Source: Pseudomonadota bacterium
GTDB lineage: Bacteria; Pseudomonadota; Alphaproteobacteria; Parvibaculales; Parvibaculaceae
DNA length: 5,392 nt
Assembly (NCBI GenBank): GCA_021780275.1
Contig: JAJXZC010000410.1
Span: 1 to 5,392, forward strand
Direction: 5' to 3'
Shown here piece by piece: positions 1 through 5,231 of the stretch. Position numbers and translations under genes: made by a program. The stretch's first letter is position 1; every line of letters begins with the position of its first letter. The notes under the pieces are model-generated. The model saw nothing but the letters and a program-made list of their open reading frames with translations, had not been told where the DNA came from and made no database searches.

Positions 1-699
1 ATGATCGCCCTCACCGAGGAACTCAATGCCATCGCGAAAGACGCCTCGGTACGCTGTGTCGTGATTGCGGGCAGCGGCACCATGTTCTGCTCGGGCCACG
101 ACCTCAAGGAACTGACAGCGGCCCGCGCCGATGCTGACCGCGGCCGCGCTTACTACAAAAAGATCATGAAGACCTGCAGCACCATGATGCAGGCGATCGT
201 CAATCTGCCGAAGCCGGTGATCGCGCGCGTGCATGGCATCGCCACGGCGGCAGGCTGCCAGCTCGTTGCAAGCTGCGACCTCGCCATCGCGGATGAAGGC
301 ACGCGCTTTGCGACGCCCGGCGTCAACATCGGCCTCTTCTGCTCGACGCCCATGGTGGCGCTGTCGCGCAATGTCTCTCGCAAGCATGCGATGGAAATGC
401 TGCTGACCGGCGACATGATCGACGCAGAACGCGCCGCCGAGATGGGACTCATCAACGAAGCCGTGCCGACGCATGGCCTCGACCAGGCGGTGACGGAACT
501 CGCCGAAAAGATCGCCAGCAAATCCTCCCTCACGCTGGCCATCGGCAAACAGGCTTTTTATCAGCAACTCGAAAAGCCGTTGAACGAAGCATATGACTTT
601 GCCAGCGAAGTCATGGTGAAAAACATGCTGGCGCGCGACGCGGAAGAAGGCATCGGCGCCTTCATCGAAAAGCGCGAACCGAAATGGCAGGACAAGTGA
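1..699 (+). CDS. Enoyl-CoA hydratase/isomerase (crotonase) family protein, ECHDC3-like, 5' partial
   Basis: This is a crotonase-fold protein of the acyl-CoA hydratase/isomerase superfamily, cytoplasmic and presumably acting on a CoA thioester. The 232 visible residues begin at an in-frame ATG at the window edge. About 25-30 residues of the usual N-terminal strand (around 260 aa in the family) are missing, so the true start is probably upstream. The first oxyanion-hole segment FCSGHDLKEL is at residues 29-38 and the second, TAAGCQLVASCD, at 82-93. Next come ATPGVNIGLFCSTP (104-117) and the C-terminal segment EMLLTGDMIDAERAAEMGL. These blocks resemble the vertebrate mitochondrial protein ECHDC3 more than classical hydratase. 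The two catalytic glutamates of crotonase are replaced, by Gln87 in GCQ and Gly107 in TPG, so standard hydratase activity is doubtful. The stop codon overlaps the ribosome binding site of the next gene, which indicates cotranscription. Fold assignment is very secure; the substrate is unknown. Confidence 0.93.
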   Translation: MIALTEELNAIAKDASVRCVVIAGSGTMFCSGHDLKELTAARADADRGRAYYKKIMKTCSTMMQAIVNLPKPVIARVHGIATAAGCQLVASCDLAIADEGTRFATPGVNIGLFCSTPMVALSRNVSRKHAMEMLLTGDMIDAERAAEMGLINEAVPTHGLDQAVTELAEKIASKSSLTLAIGKQAFYQQLEKPLNEAYDFASEVMVKNMLARDAEEGIGAFIEKREPKWQDK

Positions 700-712
700 G
701 GAGGCGCACATC

Positions 713-1141
713 ATGCTGATGGAACACAAGCGCTACACGCCGGAATTTCTGAAGGAAGTTCTGAGCAATACCAAGACAATCGCGCTGGTCGGCGCAAGCG
801 CCAATGCCGCGCGCGACAGCCATGAGGTCATGGACTACATGCAGCGCCGCGGCTATCGCGTGATCCCGGTCAATCCGGGCATCGCGGGCAAGGAACTGCT
901 GGGCGAAAAGGTCTATGCGACGCTCGCCGACATTCCCGAAAAGATCGACATGGTCGAAGTCTTCCGCAATTCGGAAGCAGCCGGCCCCGTCTGCGACGAG
1001 GCGATTGCCATCGGCGCGAAATATATCTGGATGCAACTGGGCGTCACCAACGAGGAAGGGGCGGCGCGCGCCGAGACCGCGGGCCTCAAGGTCGTGATGA
1101 ACCGCTGCCCCAAGATAGAAATTCCGCAGCTTTTCCGCTAA
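713..1141 (+). CDS. CoA-binding domain protein (YccU-like, CoA_binding_2 family)
   Basis: This small stand-alone Rossmann-fold protein (142 aa) belongs to the CoA-binding family related to the N-terminal domain of succinyl-CoA synthetase alpha. The nucleotide/CoA-binding loop is IALVGASANAARDSHEVM at residues 23-40, followed by strand two, GYRVIPVNPG (47-56). The family-typical ending VVMNRCPKIE (127-136) includes Cys132. The start ATG at 713 has a strong Shine-Dalgarno GAGGAGG at 698-704, 8 nt upstream, which overlaps the stop of the preceding gene. An in-frame ATG at 719 is an alternative with worse spacing. The gene sits between an acyl-CoA-type enzyme and metY, probably in one operon. My recollection is that such a gene often neighbours metY in this bacterial group, but the biochemical link is not established. 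Length matches the family. Family is secure; the role is unknown. Confidence 0.93.
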   Translation: MLMEHKRYTPEFLKEVLSNTKTIALVGASANAARDSHEVMDYMQRRGYRVIPVNPGIAGKELLGEKVYATLADIPEKIDMVEVFRNSEAAGPVCDEAIAIGAKYIWMQLGVTNEEGAARAETAGLKVVMNRCPKIEIPQLFR

Positions 1142-1185
1142 AGCTCGGCAAACTCAAAAGCCCATAAGAAACAGGGATGACATTT

Positions 1186-2460
1186 ATGTCCGACTACAGC
1201 TTCGACACGCTCGCCATTCACGCAGGCGCACAGCCCGACCCGGTGACGGGATCGCGCGTCACGCCGATCCACCAGACGACATCCTTCGTCTTCAACGATG
1301 TAGAACACGCCGCCTCGCTCTTCGGACTGCAGGCCTTCGGCAATATCTATACGCGCATCACCAATCCGACGACGGCGGTGCTGGAGGAACGCGTGGCAGC
1401 GCTCGAAGGTGGCGCAGCAGCGCTCGCGGTGGCCTCCGGTCATTCCGCACAGCTTCTGACCTTCCACACGCTGATGTCGCCGGGCGATCATTTCGTGGCC
1501 GCGACACAGCTTTACGGCGGCTCGATCACGCAGTTCGGCCACTCTTTCAAGAAGTTCGACTGGCATGTCGACTGGGCCGACGCCTCGGACCCCGCCAATG
1601 TGAAAAAGGCCATCGGCCCCAGGACCAAGGCCGTCTTCATCGAAAGCATGGCGAACCCGAGCGGCAGCGTCATGGACATCGCCGCCATCGCTGCTATCGC
1701 GCATGAGGCAGGCATTCCGCTGATCGTCGACAATACGCTCGCCTCGCCCTACCTCATCCGCCCGATCGAACACGGCGCAGACATCGTGCTGCATTCGGCC
1801 ACCAAATTCCTCGGCGGCCACGGCAACTCCATGGGCGGCATCATCGTCGACAGCGGCAAGTTCGACTGGGCGCAGAACGACAAGTTCCCGACGCTCACCG
1901 AGGCGACGGACTCCTATCACGGCCTCAAGATTTACGAAGCCTTCGGCCCCATCGCCTTCGCCACCGCCTGCCGCGGGTTGGGCCTCCGCGACCTTGGTCC
2001 CGCGATCTCGCCCTTCAATGCCTTCATGATCATCACCGGCATCGAAACCCTGCCGCTGCGTATCCAGCGCCATTCAGACAGCGCGCTGAAGGTGGCGAAG
2101 TTCCTCAAGAGCCATCCGAAGGTGAGCTGGGTCGCCTACGCCGGTCTCGAAGACGCACCGACGCACAAGCTGCAGCAGAAATATTCGCCAAAGGGCGCCG
2201 GCGCGATCTTCACCTTCGGCCTGAAGGACGGCTATGACGCGGGCGTGAAGCTCGTCAATTCGATCACGCTGTTGAGCCACCTCGCCAACATCGGCGACAC
2301 GCGCAGCCTGATCATCCATCCGGCCTCGACCACGCATCGCCAGCTCACCGACGAGCAGAAGATCAAGGCGGGCGCAGGTCCCGACACGGTGCGCCTGTCG
2401 ATCGGGTTGGAAGATCCGAAGGACATCATCGCTGCGCTCGATGCGGCGCTGAATAACTGA
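1186..2460 (+). CDS. metY: O-acetylhomoserine aminocarboxypropyltransferase (O-acetylhomoserine sulfhydrylase)
   Basis: This PLP enzyme of the Cys/Met metabolism (cystathionine gamma-synthase-like) family condenses O-acetylhomoserine with sulfide to give homocysteine, the direct sulfhydrylation route to methionine. With the start at 1186 it has 424 aa, a normal MetY length. Visible landmarks are Tyr55-Thr-Arg57 of YTRITNPT (cofactor phosphate contact from the neighbouring subunit), ASGH (83-86), LYGGS around Tyr110, Asp182 of VDNT (pyridine nitrogen), and the PLP Schiff-base Lys207 in [15 protein letters not shown]. Arg373 in [10 protein letters not shown] binds the substrate carboxylate. The long insertion between the N-terminal part and the C-terminal GDTRSL block is characteristic of MetY rather than MetB, MetC or MetZ. 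I chose ATG 1186 because ACAGGGA lies 8 nt upstream; ATG 1177, three codons earlier, has no good ribosome binding site. It is the last gene of the operon, 44 nt after the CoA-binding gene, and its downstream terminator region is interrupted by an insertion sequence. Confidence 0.95.
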   Translation: MSDYSFDTLAIHAGAQPDPVTGSRVTPIHQTTSFVFNDVEHAASLFGLQAFGNIYTRITNPTTAVLEERVAALEGGAAALAVASGHSAQLLTFHTLMSPGDHFVAATQLYGGSITQFGHSFKKFDWHVDWADASDPANVKKAIGPRTKAVFIESMANPSGSVMDIAAIAAIAHEAGIPLIVDNTLASPYLIRPIEHGADIVLHSATKFLGGHGNSMGGIIVDSGKFDWAQNDKFPTLTEATDSYHGLKIYEAFGPIAFATACRGLGLRDLGPAISPFNAFMIITGIETLPLRIQRHSDSALKVAKFLKSHPKVSWVAYAGLEDAPTHKLQQKYSPKGAGAIFTFGLKDGYDAGVKLVNSITLLSHLANIGDTRSLIIHPASTTHRQLTDEQKIKAGAGPDTVRLSIGLEDPKDIIAALDAALNN

Positions 2461-2482
2461 GCCAATTTGATCAAAAGAAAAA

Positions 2483-2507
2483 AGGGCCTCGTCAATGACG
2501 AGGCCCT
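2483..2507 (-). terminator. Intrinsic terminator hairpin (minus-strand polarity), displaced from the hsp20 operon
   Basis: An 11-bp perfect stem joins 2483-2493 to 2497-2507 with an AAT loop. On the plus strand it is preceded by an A-rich run (AAAAGAAAAAA) and has no T-run after it. Read on the minus strand it is therefore a GC-rich hairpin followed by TTTTTTCTTTT, a classical Rho-independent terminator. No minus-strand gene lies just upstream of it now except the insertion sequence. The nearest minus-strand genes are DUF1150 and hsp20, which would have ended here before the element inserted. The outermost T2507 belongs to the element. Confidence 0.8.
2503..2506. repeat. Target-site duplication GCCC, left copy
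   Basis: The four bases GCCC immediately precede the left terminal inverted repeat and recur as a direct copy at 4047-4050, just after the right one. Four bases alone can match by chance. Collapsing the two copies restores a sensible pair of terminator hairpins, which supports a real duplication. Confidence 0.65.
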
Positions 2508-2525
2508 CAGACTGCTGACAAACCC
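2507..2525 (+). repeat. Left terminal inverted repeat of the insertion sequence
   Basis: The sequence TCAGACTGCTGACAAACCC matches the reverse complement of 4028-4046 at 18 of 19 positions; the only difference is T versus C at position 7. It is the presumed transposase binding and cleavage end. The inner AAACCC also forms one arm of the adjacent hairpin. Confidence 0.88.
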
Positions 2526-2547
2526 CTGGCATTTGCCGGGGGTTTTT
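2520..2547 (+). terminator. Inward-facing terminator hairpin at the left end of the insertion sequence
   Basis: AAACCCCTGGC (2520-2530) pairs with GCCGGGGGTTT (2535-2545) around an ATTT loop, and the T-run continues to 2547. The single imperfect pair is U2527 with G2538, a wobble in plus-strand RNA but a C-A mismatch in minus-strand RNA. It reads as a terminator for transcripts entering the element from metY. It now probably ends the metY message and shields the transposase gene, which begins 14 nt later, from read-through. Confidence 0.65.
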
Positions 2548-2561
2548 GATTCACTGTTTTG

Positions 2562-3932
2562 ATGTTGAAGAAACCCGCTCCCGAACAAACGGCTCTCGAG
2601 ATTGTGACGCTCGAAGGGCTTGTGCCCAAGGATCACCTGCTTCGCAAGATCGATGAGGTGATCGACTTTTCCTTCATCCATGAACGAGTTTCCGGTCTTT
2701 ACAGCGCCGACAATGGCCGTCCTGCGCTTGATCCGACGCTGATGTTCAAGGCACTTTTCATCGGTTACCTGTTCGGCGTGCGCTCGGAACGGCAGTTGGT
2801 TCGCGAGATCGAGGTGAACGTCGCCTATCGCTGGTTTCTGCGCATGAAGCTGAGCGACGGGGTCTTCGATGCTTCGACGCTTTCCCAGAACCGGCGGCGT
2901 CGCTTCAAGGACGCGTCGGTTGCGCAAGATATCTTCGATGCGATCGTGGAGCAGGCGATCGGGCATGGGCTGGTTGACGGGACAGTGCTCTACACGGATT
3001 CGACCCATCTGAAGGCCAATGCCAACAAGGGCAAGTACGACCTTGCCATGCTCGAGAAGTCGCGGGCCGACTATTGGGCTGATCTTGACCGGGCGGTCGA
3101 GGTCGAGCGGGCGGCGCATGGCCAGAAGCCGCTGAAGGAGAAGGCACGCGAGCCGGAGGTAAAGGAAACCAAGGTCTCCCGCAGCGATCCGGAAAGCGGC
3201 TACATGGTGCGCGAGGGCAAGCCCAAGGGCTTCTTCTACCTCGATCACCGCACTGTCGACGGGCGCTTTGCGATCATCACCGACACGCATGTGACCCCGG
3301 CCAATGTGCATGACTCGATCGTCTATCTCGAACGCCTCGACCGGCAGCGCAGGCGCTTTGACTTCAATGTCGGCGCAGTCGGGCTTGACGCAGGCTATGC
3401 GACCAGCGCCATCGCCAGGGGGCTGGAGGAGCGTGCCATCCTCGGCGTCATCGGTTATCGCAATCCTGTACCCCCCAGGGAAGGGATGATGCGCAAGTCG
3501 AAATTCGTCTACGAGCCCGAGGCCGACGGCTATCGCTGCCCCCAGGGACAGTTGCTTGCCTACGCCACTACCGACCGCAACGGCTACAAGCATTACCGCT
3601 CAGACCCCGCCATCTGCCGCGATTGTCCGCTTCTTGCCTCCTGCACCTTGAATGCCGGCTCGACACGCACCATCACGCGCCATGTCTGGGCCGACGCCCG
3701 CGAACGAACCGACGCCAACCGCAAGATGGCCGAGGGCAAGGCGATCTACAAACGACGAAAGGAGACGGTCGAGCGCTCCTTCGCAGACGCCAAGCAGTTG
3801 CACGGGCATCGCTACGCTCGCTTCAGAGGCCTGATCAAGGTTCGATGGCAATGCCTGCTGGCCGCCGCCGCCCAGAACATCAAGAAGATCGCGATGGCGA
3901 CCACAAAGGCCCCAAAGCCAGCCTGGGCATGA
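2562..3932 (+). CDS. IS1182-family transposase (DDE type)
   Basis: This DDE transposase of 456 aa catalyses excision and insertion of the surrounding element. The N-terminal part (about residues 15-105) is the DUF772/InsH-like domain with GRPALDPTLMFKALFIGYL and an arginine-rich NRRRRF. The catalytic acids are Asp146 in YTDSTHLKAN, Asp276 in GLDAGYAT and Glu404 in VERSFADAKQLHG. Between the last two is a cysteine cluster (Cys326, Cys352, Cys355, Cys361; CP...CRDCPLLASC) typical of this family and possibly zinc-binding. A charged lysine/glutamate-rich linker lies near residues 185-220. The frame is uninterrupted and the length normal, so it looks functional. I place the start at ATG 2562; a TTG at 2559 would add one Met. 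There is no clear Shine-Dalgarno upstream, only a GGGGG buried in the hairpin stem, so translation is expected to be weak. Confidence 0.95.
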   Translation: MLKKPAPEQTALEIVTLEGLVPKDHLLRKIDEVIDFSFIHERVSGLYSADNGRPALDPTLMFKALFIGYLFGVRSERQLVREIEVNVAYRWFLRMKLSDGVFDASTLSQNRRRRFKDASVAQDIFDAIVEQAIGHGLVDGTVLYTDSTHLKANANKGKYDLAMLEKSRADYWADLDRAVEVERAAHGQKPLKEKAREPEVKETKVSRSDPESGYMVREGKPKGFFYLDHRTVDGRFAIITDTHVTPANVHDSIVYLERLDRQRRRFDFNVGAVGLDAGYATSAIARGLEERAILGVIGYRNPVPPREGMMRKSKFVYEPEADGYRCPQGQLLAYATTDRNGYKHYRSDPAICRDCPLLASCTLNAGSTRTITRHVWADARERTDANRKMAEGKAIYKRRKETVERSFADAKQLHGHRYARFRGLIKVRWQCLLAAAAQNIKKIAMATTKAPKPAWA

Positions 3933-3996
3933 GGTCATCAAGCCCCTCACATCAAACCACACCTCCCGACCTGCCATATCCTCAACGAATATCCAG

Positions 3997-4036
3997 AAAA
4001 CGACAAAACCCGCCGAAAAATATCGACGGGTTTGTC
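3997..4036 (-). terminator. Inward-facing terminator hairpin at the right end of the insertion sequence
   Basis: On the minus strand the arm from 4036 to 4024 (GACAAACCCGTCG) pairs with the arm from 4015 to 4002 (CGGCGGGTTTTGTC). The stem is 13 bp with one bulged U and one U-G wobble around an AT-rich loop, and GTTTTC follows. On the plus strand the wobble would be a C-A mismatch and no T-run follows. It therefore points into the element and could end hsp20-DUF1150 transcripts before they run antisense to the transposase. Confidence 0.55.
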
Positions 4037-4046
4037 AGCGGTCTGA
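4028..4046 (-). repeat. Right terminal inverted repeat of the insertion sequence
   Basis: Read on the minus strand from 4046 it is TCAGACCGCTGACAAACCC, 18 of 19 identical to the left end. As at the left end, the inner AAACCC doubles as part of a hairpin stem. Confidence 0.88.
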
Positions 4047-4072
4047 GCCCCGCAGCATCTGCGGGGCTTTTT
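4046..4072 (+). terminator. Intrinsic terminator hairpin (plus-strand polarity), displaced from the metY operon
   Basis: AGCCCCGCAG (4046-4055) pairs perfectly with CTGCGGGGCT (4059-4068) around a CAT loop, and the T-run continues to 4072. It is a strong Rho-independent terminator for plus-strand transcripts. The only plus-strand gene now just upstream is the transposase. Before insertion it would have lain directly downstream of metY. It has no T-run in the minus direction, so it is a poor terminator for the facing DUF1150 gene. Confidence 0.85.
4047..4050. repeat. Target-site duplication GCCC, right copy
   Basis: This is a direct copy of 2503-2506, immediately outside the right inverted repeat. 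It forms part of the left arm of the plus-strand terminator hairpin. Confidence 0.65.
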
Positions 4073-4095
4073 CGTTGTGATGCCGCTTGCGTCAC

Positions 4096-4383
4096 TCAGT
4101 GAACGGAGACGGGCTCCAGTTCATACTGGCGGGCGCCTGCGAAGGCGGCGGCACGGTCGTCGAGAACCGCCATGCGCTGACCGTTGGCGGCATGGACGGC
4201 AAAGAGTTTGGTGTCGGCGGGGACATTGATCTCGGCGCCGAGTTCACTTTGAAGATCACCTGCCAGCACTTCGCGGACATAGACGATGTTCGGCATGCCG
4301 ATCTGGGCGAATGTCTCCGGGCTCAGGTGACGCAGATCCTGCGTGCCCCAGGCGGGTGCGGAGTTGTTGTTCTGCTTTTCCAT
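4096..4383 (-). CDS. DUF1150 family protein
   Basis: This protein of 95 aa belongs to DUF1150, a small alphaproteobacterial family of unknown function. Recognisable features are the central LSPETFAQIGMPNIVYVREV and the C-terminal block of the type FAVHAANGQRMAVLDDR, followed by AFAGARQYELEPVSVH, which runs to the stop as is usual for the family. There is no signal peptide or membrane segment. I chose ATG 4383 because AAGGAG lies 9 nt upstream (4393-4398). The longer version would start at a TTG at 4446 and add 21 low-complexity residues without homology. The gene follows hsp20 by 66 nt on the same strand with no terminator between them, so it should be cotranscribed and heat induced. The repeated pairing of this family with small heat-shock genes suggests a role linked to stress proteostasis, but that is inference. 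Confidence 0.9.
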   Translation of the reverse strand: MEKQNNNSAPAWGTQDLRHLSPETFAQIGMPNIVYVREVLAGDLQSELGAEINVPADTKLFAVHAANGQRMAVLDDRAAAFAGARQYELEPVSVH

Positions 4384-4449
4384 TTTACTACGCTCCTTTT
4401 CCGCGGCCCCTTTGGTCTGGCAGCACGCGTCGTGGTCGTTACTCAATAC

Positions 4450-4929
4450 TCAGGCGTCGGCCTGTTCGTTTGCCTTGCCAAGCCGGGTCCCGCCCGAATT
4501 CGCGCCATCAACGATGGCGATCTTGCGGACGAGGCGCGAGGGTTCGGGGCGGATCAGATCAATGGCGAGGAGACCATTGTCGAGGCGCGCGCCCAGCACC
4601 TCCATGCCGTCGGCCAGCACGAAGGCGCGCTGGAACTGGCGGGCCGCAATGCCGCGATGAAGATAGATGCGCTCTTCCTCGTCGCGCTGGCGGCCCTGAA
4701 TGACGAGCTGGTTTTCCTGCACTGTCACGCTGAGTTCTTCGGCGGCAAAGCCGGCGACGGCCAGCGTGATGCGCAAGACGCGCTGCTCTTTCGACCCGTC
4801 CGAAACAACTGTCTCTTCGACGTTGTAGGGCGGGTAACCGTCCGAGCCCTTCGTGACCCGTTCAAGCAGGCGTTCCATCTCGTCGAAACCGAGGAGGAAC
4901 GGGCTGTTAAACTGAAGCATCTTCGACAT
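4450..4929 (-). CDS. Hsp20 family small heat-shock protein (IbpA-like)
   Basis: This alpha-crystallin-type chaperone of 159 aa is an ATP-independent holdase that binds unfolding proteins in the cytoplasm and assembles into large oligomers. The N-terminal arm (1-32) includes FNSPFLLGFDEMERLLERV, a hallmark of bacterial IbpA/HspA-type proteins. The alpha-crystallin domain starts at PPYNVEE (33-39). It contains LRITLAVAGF (52-61), the ELSVTV and LVIQG strands (65-79), YLHRGIAARQFQRAFVL (89-105) and the signature ARLDNGLLAIDL (114-125). The IAI motif at 137-139 is the C-terminal I-x-I anchor, followed by a flexible tail. The start ATG at 4929 has GGGGA (4939-4943) 9 nt upstream. The gene is first in an operon with DUF1150. 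A sigma-32-like promoter lies at 5007-5035 with a structured leader between, consistent with double heat control. Confidence 0.95.
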   Translation of the reverse strand: MSKMLQFNSPFLLGFDEMERLLERVTKGSDGYPPYNVEETVVSDGSKEQRVLRITLAVAGFAAEELSVTVQENQLVIQGRQRDEEERIYLHRGIAARQFQRAFVLADGMEVLGARLDNGLLAIDLIRPEPSRLVRKIAIVDGANSGGTRLGKANEQADA

Positions 4930-5000
4930 TCATTTACGTCCCCAGGCAAAGCTCCCGAGAGGGGCAACCTTGGAAACGGCCCAAGATTGGCACCGTTCCA
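4930..5000 (-). promoter_or_regulatory. Structured 5' leader of hsp20, candidate ROSE-like RNA thermometer
   Basis: From the predicted start near 5000 the leader is about 71 nt. Its first half folds into a long imperfect hairpin: UGGAA (5000-4996) with UUCCA (4975-4971), CGG with CCG, and CCA with UGG at the tip. In the second half CCCC (4964-4961), preceded by UUG, can pair with the GGGG of the Shine-Dalgarno (4943-4940) and hide it. ROSE elements of rhizobial small heat-shock genes share this layout: a 5' hairpin, then a weak hairpin in which a UUGC stretch faces the Shine-Dalgarno. I see similarity in layout, not a confirmed family match. Confidence 0.4.
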
Positions 5001-5006
5001 AAGTTA

Positions 5007-5035
5007 ATGTGGGGAGGCCCCCTCACCCTTGCAAG
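5007..5035 (-). promoter_or_regulatory. Sigma-32 (RpoH) heat-shock promoter for hsp20-DUF1150
   Basis: On the minus strand a -35 box CTTGCAA (5035-5029) and a -10 box CCCCACAT (5014-5007) are separated by 14 nt. The enterobacterial consensus is CTTGAAA, a spacer of about 11-16 nt, then CCCCATNT. Predicted transcription start is near 5000, about 70 nt before the hsp20 ATG. The GC-rich spacer contains the near-palindrome GGGGAGGCCCC (5011-5021). Confidence 0.7.
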
Positions 5036-5070
5036 CGGCCTCGAGGCCCAGAAAAGCTCAAAATCTGGCG

Positions 5071-5100
5071 GAATATAGATATAAAGGCCTATAAAATTTC
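5071..5100. other. AT-rich block in the divergent hsp20/P450 intergenic region
   Basis: This 30-bp stretch is strikingly AT-rich for the window. It has TATAGATATA at 5074-5083, the palindrome AGGCCT at 5085-5090 and TATAAAATTT at 5090-5099. It could supply a -10 box or a bend on either strand. I cannot assign a -35 partner with confidence, so this is recorded only as a composition feature. Confidence 0.35.
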
Positions 5101-5121
5101 GCGTTCACAAAAATGACGCCA

Positions 5122-5142
5122 GTGTCATGTTTTTGGTGACAC
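5122..5142. promoter_or_regulatory. Inverted repeat GTGTCA-N9-TGACAC, candidate operator upstream of the P450 gene
   Basis: The perfect 6-bp half-sites GTGTCA (5122-5127) and TGACAC (5137-5142) are spaced 9 nt apart, centre to centre 15 bp. They lie about 90 bp before the P450 start. The right half-site overlaps the short palindrome GGTGACACC (5135-5143). GTGACA at 5136-5141 could be a -35 box with the poor -10 TAAAGT at 5160-5165. If so, a regulator bound here would control that promoter. No regulator gene is in the window. Confidence 0.35.
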
Positions 5143-5231
5143 CACGCACGATGTGGGGTTAAAGTCCTTGCAAACATAGAATGCCTCGGCGTCATCCGGC
5201 GATCGGGAAGGGATAAGGTTGGAGGACCCAT

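Larger units (their letters stand above)
2507..4046 (+). mobile_element. Complete IS1182-family insertion sequence, 1540 bp
   Basis: The element is defined by 19-bp terminal inverted repeats with one mismatch, a flanking GCCC direct repeat, and a single full-length transposase gene on the plus strand. There is no passenger gene. Both ends have subterminal hairpins that partly use the inverted-repeat bases. The element lies between two convergent operons (metY on the left, hsp20-DUF1150 on the right), so no coding region is broken. An intact frame and nearly identical ends suggest a recent or still active copy. If the outer boundary were shifted one base outward, the inverted repeats would gain a pair but the direct repeat would be lost, so I prefer 2507 and 4046. 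Confidence 0.88.

Noticed and set aside
153..548. 131-codon minus-strand open frame inside the crotonase gene
   Set aside because: It is a shadow of a conserved plus-strand gene, with a Ser/Ala/Met-rich composition and no family resemblance.
1142..1185. Possible SAM-II riboswitch before metY, since such switches control met genes in Alphaproteobacteria
   Set aside because: The gap is only 44 nt and includes the ribosome binding site. I could not form the SAM-II stem and pseudoknot.
1138..2073. 311-codon minus-strand open frame opposite metY, continued by another at 2074-2532
   Set aside because: It mirrors the GC-rich codon pattern of metY, whose motifs and catalytic residues are unambiguous. 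The predicted proteins are rich in Arg, Asp, Gly and His with no recognisable domain or ribosome binding site.
2232..3593. 453-codon minus-strand open frame across the metY end, the element boundary and the transposase
   Set aside because: It spans an inserted element junction, so it cannot be an old gene, and it is antisense to two well-supported genes. Its length is a by-product of high GC.
2507..4046. Cargo or a novel system carried by the mobile element
   Set aside because: The element contains only one transposase gene; 55 bp before and 114 bp after it hold repeats and hairpins with no further gene.
3600..4102. Open frames overlapping the transposase C-terminus on both strands (3600-3977 minus, 3623-4102 plus)
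   Set aside because: They overlap the part of the transposase holding Glu404 and are low-complexity Arg/Pro/Ala-rich shadows. I considered an accessory frame or frameshift product but saw no slippery site, and the transposase is complete without one.
4384..4446. N-terminal extension of DUF1150 from a TTG at 4446
   Set aside because: The extra 21 residues are not part of the family and the internal ATG at 4383 has a strong Shine-Dalgarno at ideal distance.
4087..5007. 306-codon plus-strand open frame opposite hsp20 and DUF1150
   Set aside because: The minus strand encodes a clear Hsp20 and DUF1150 with good ribosome binding sites; the plus frame has no domain and ends inside the hsp20 leader.
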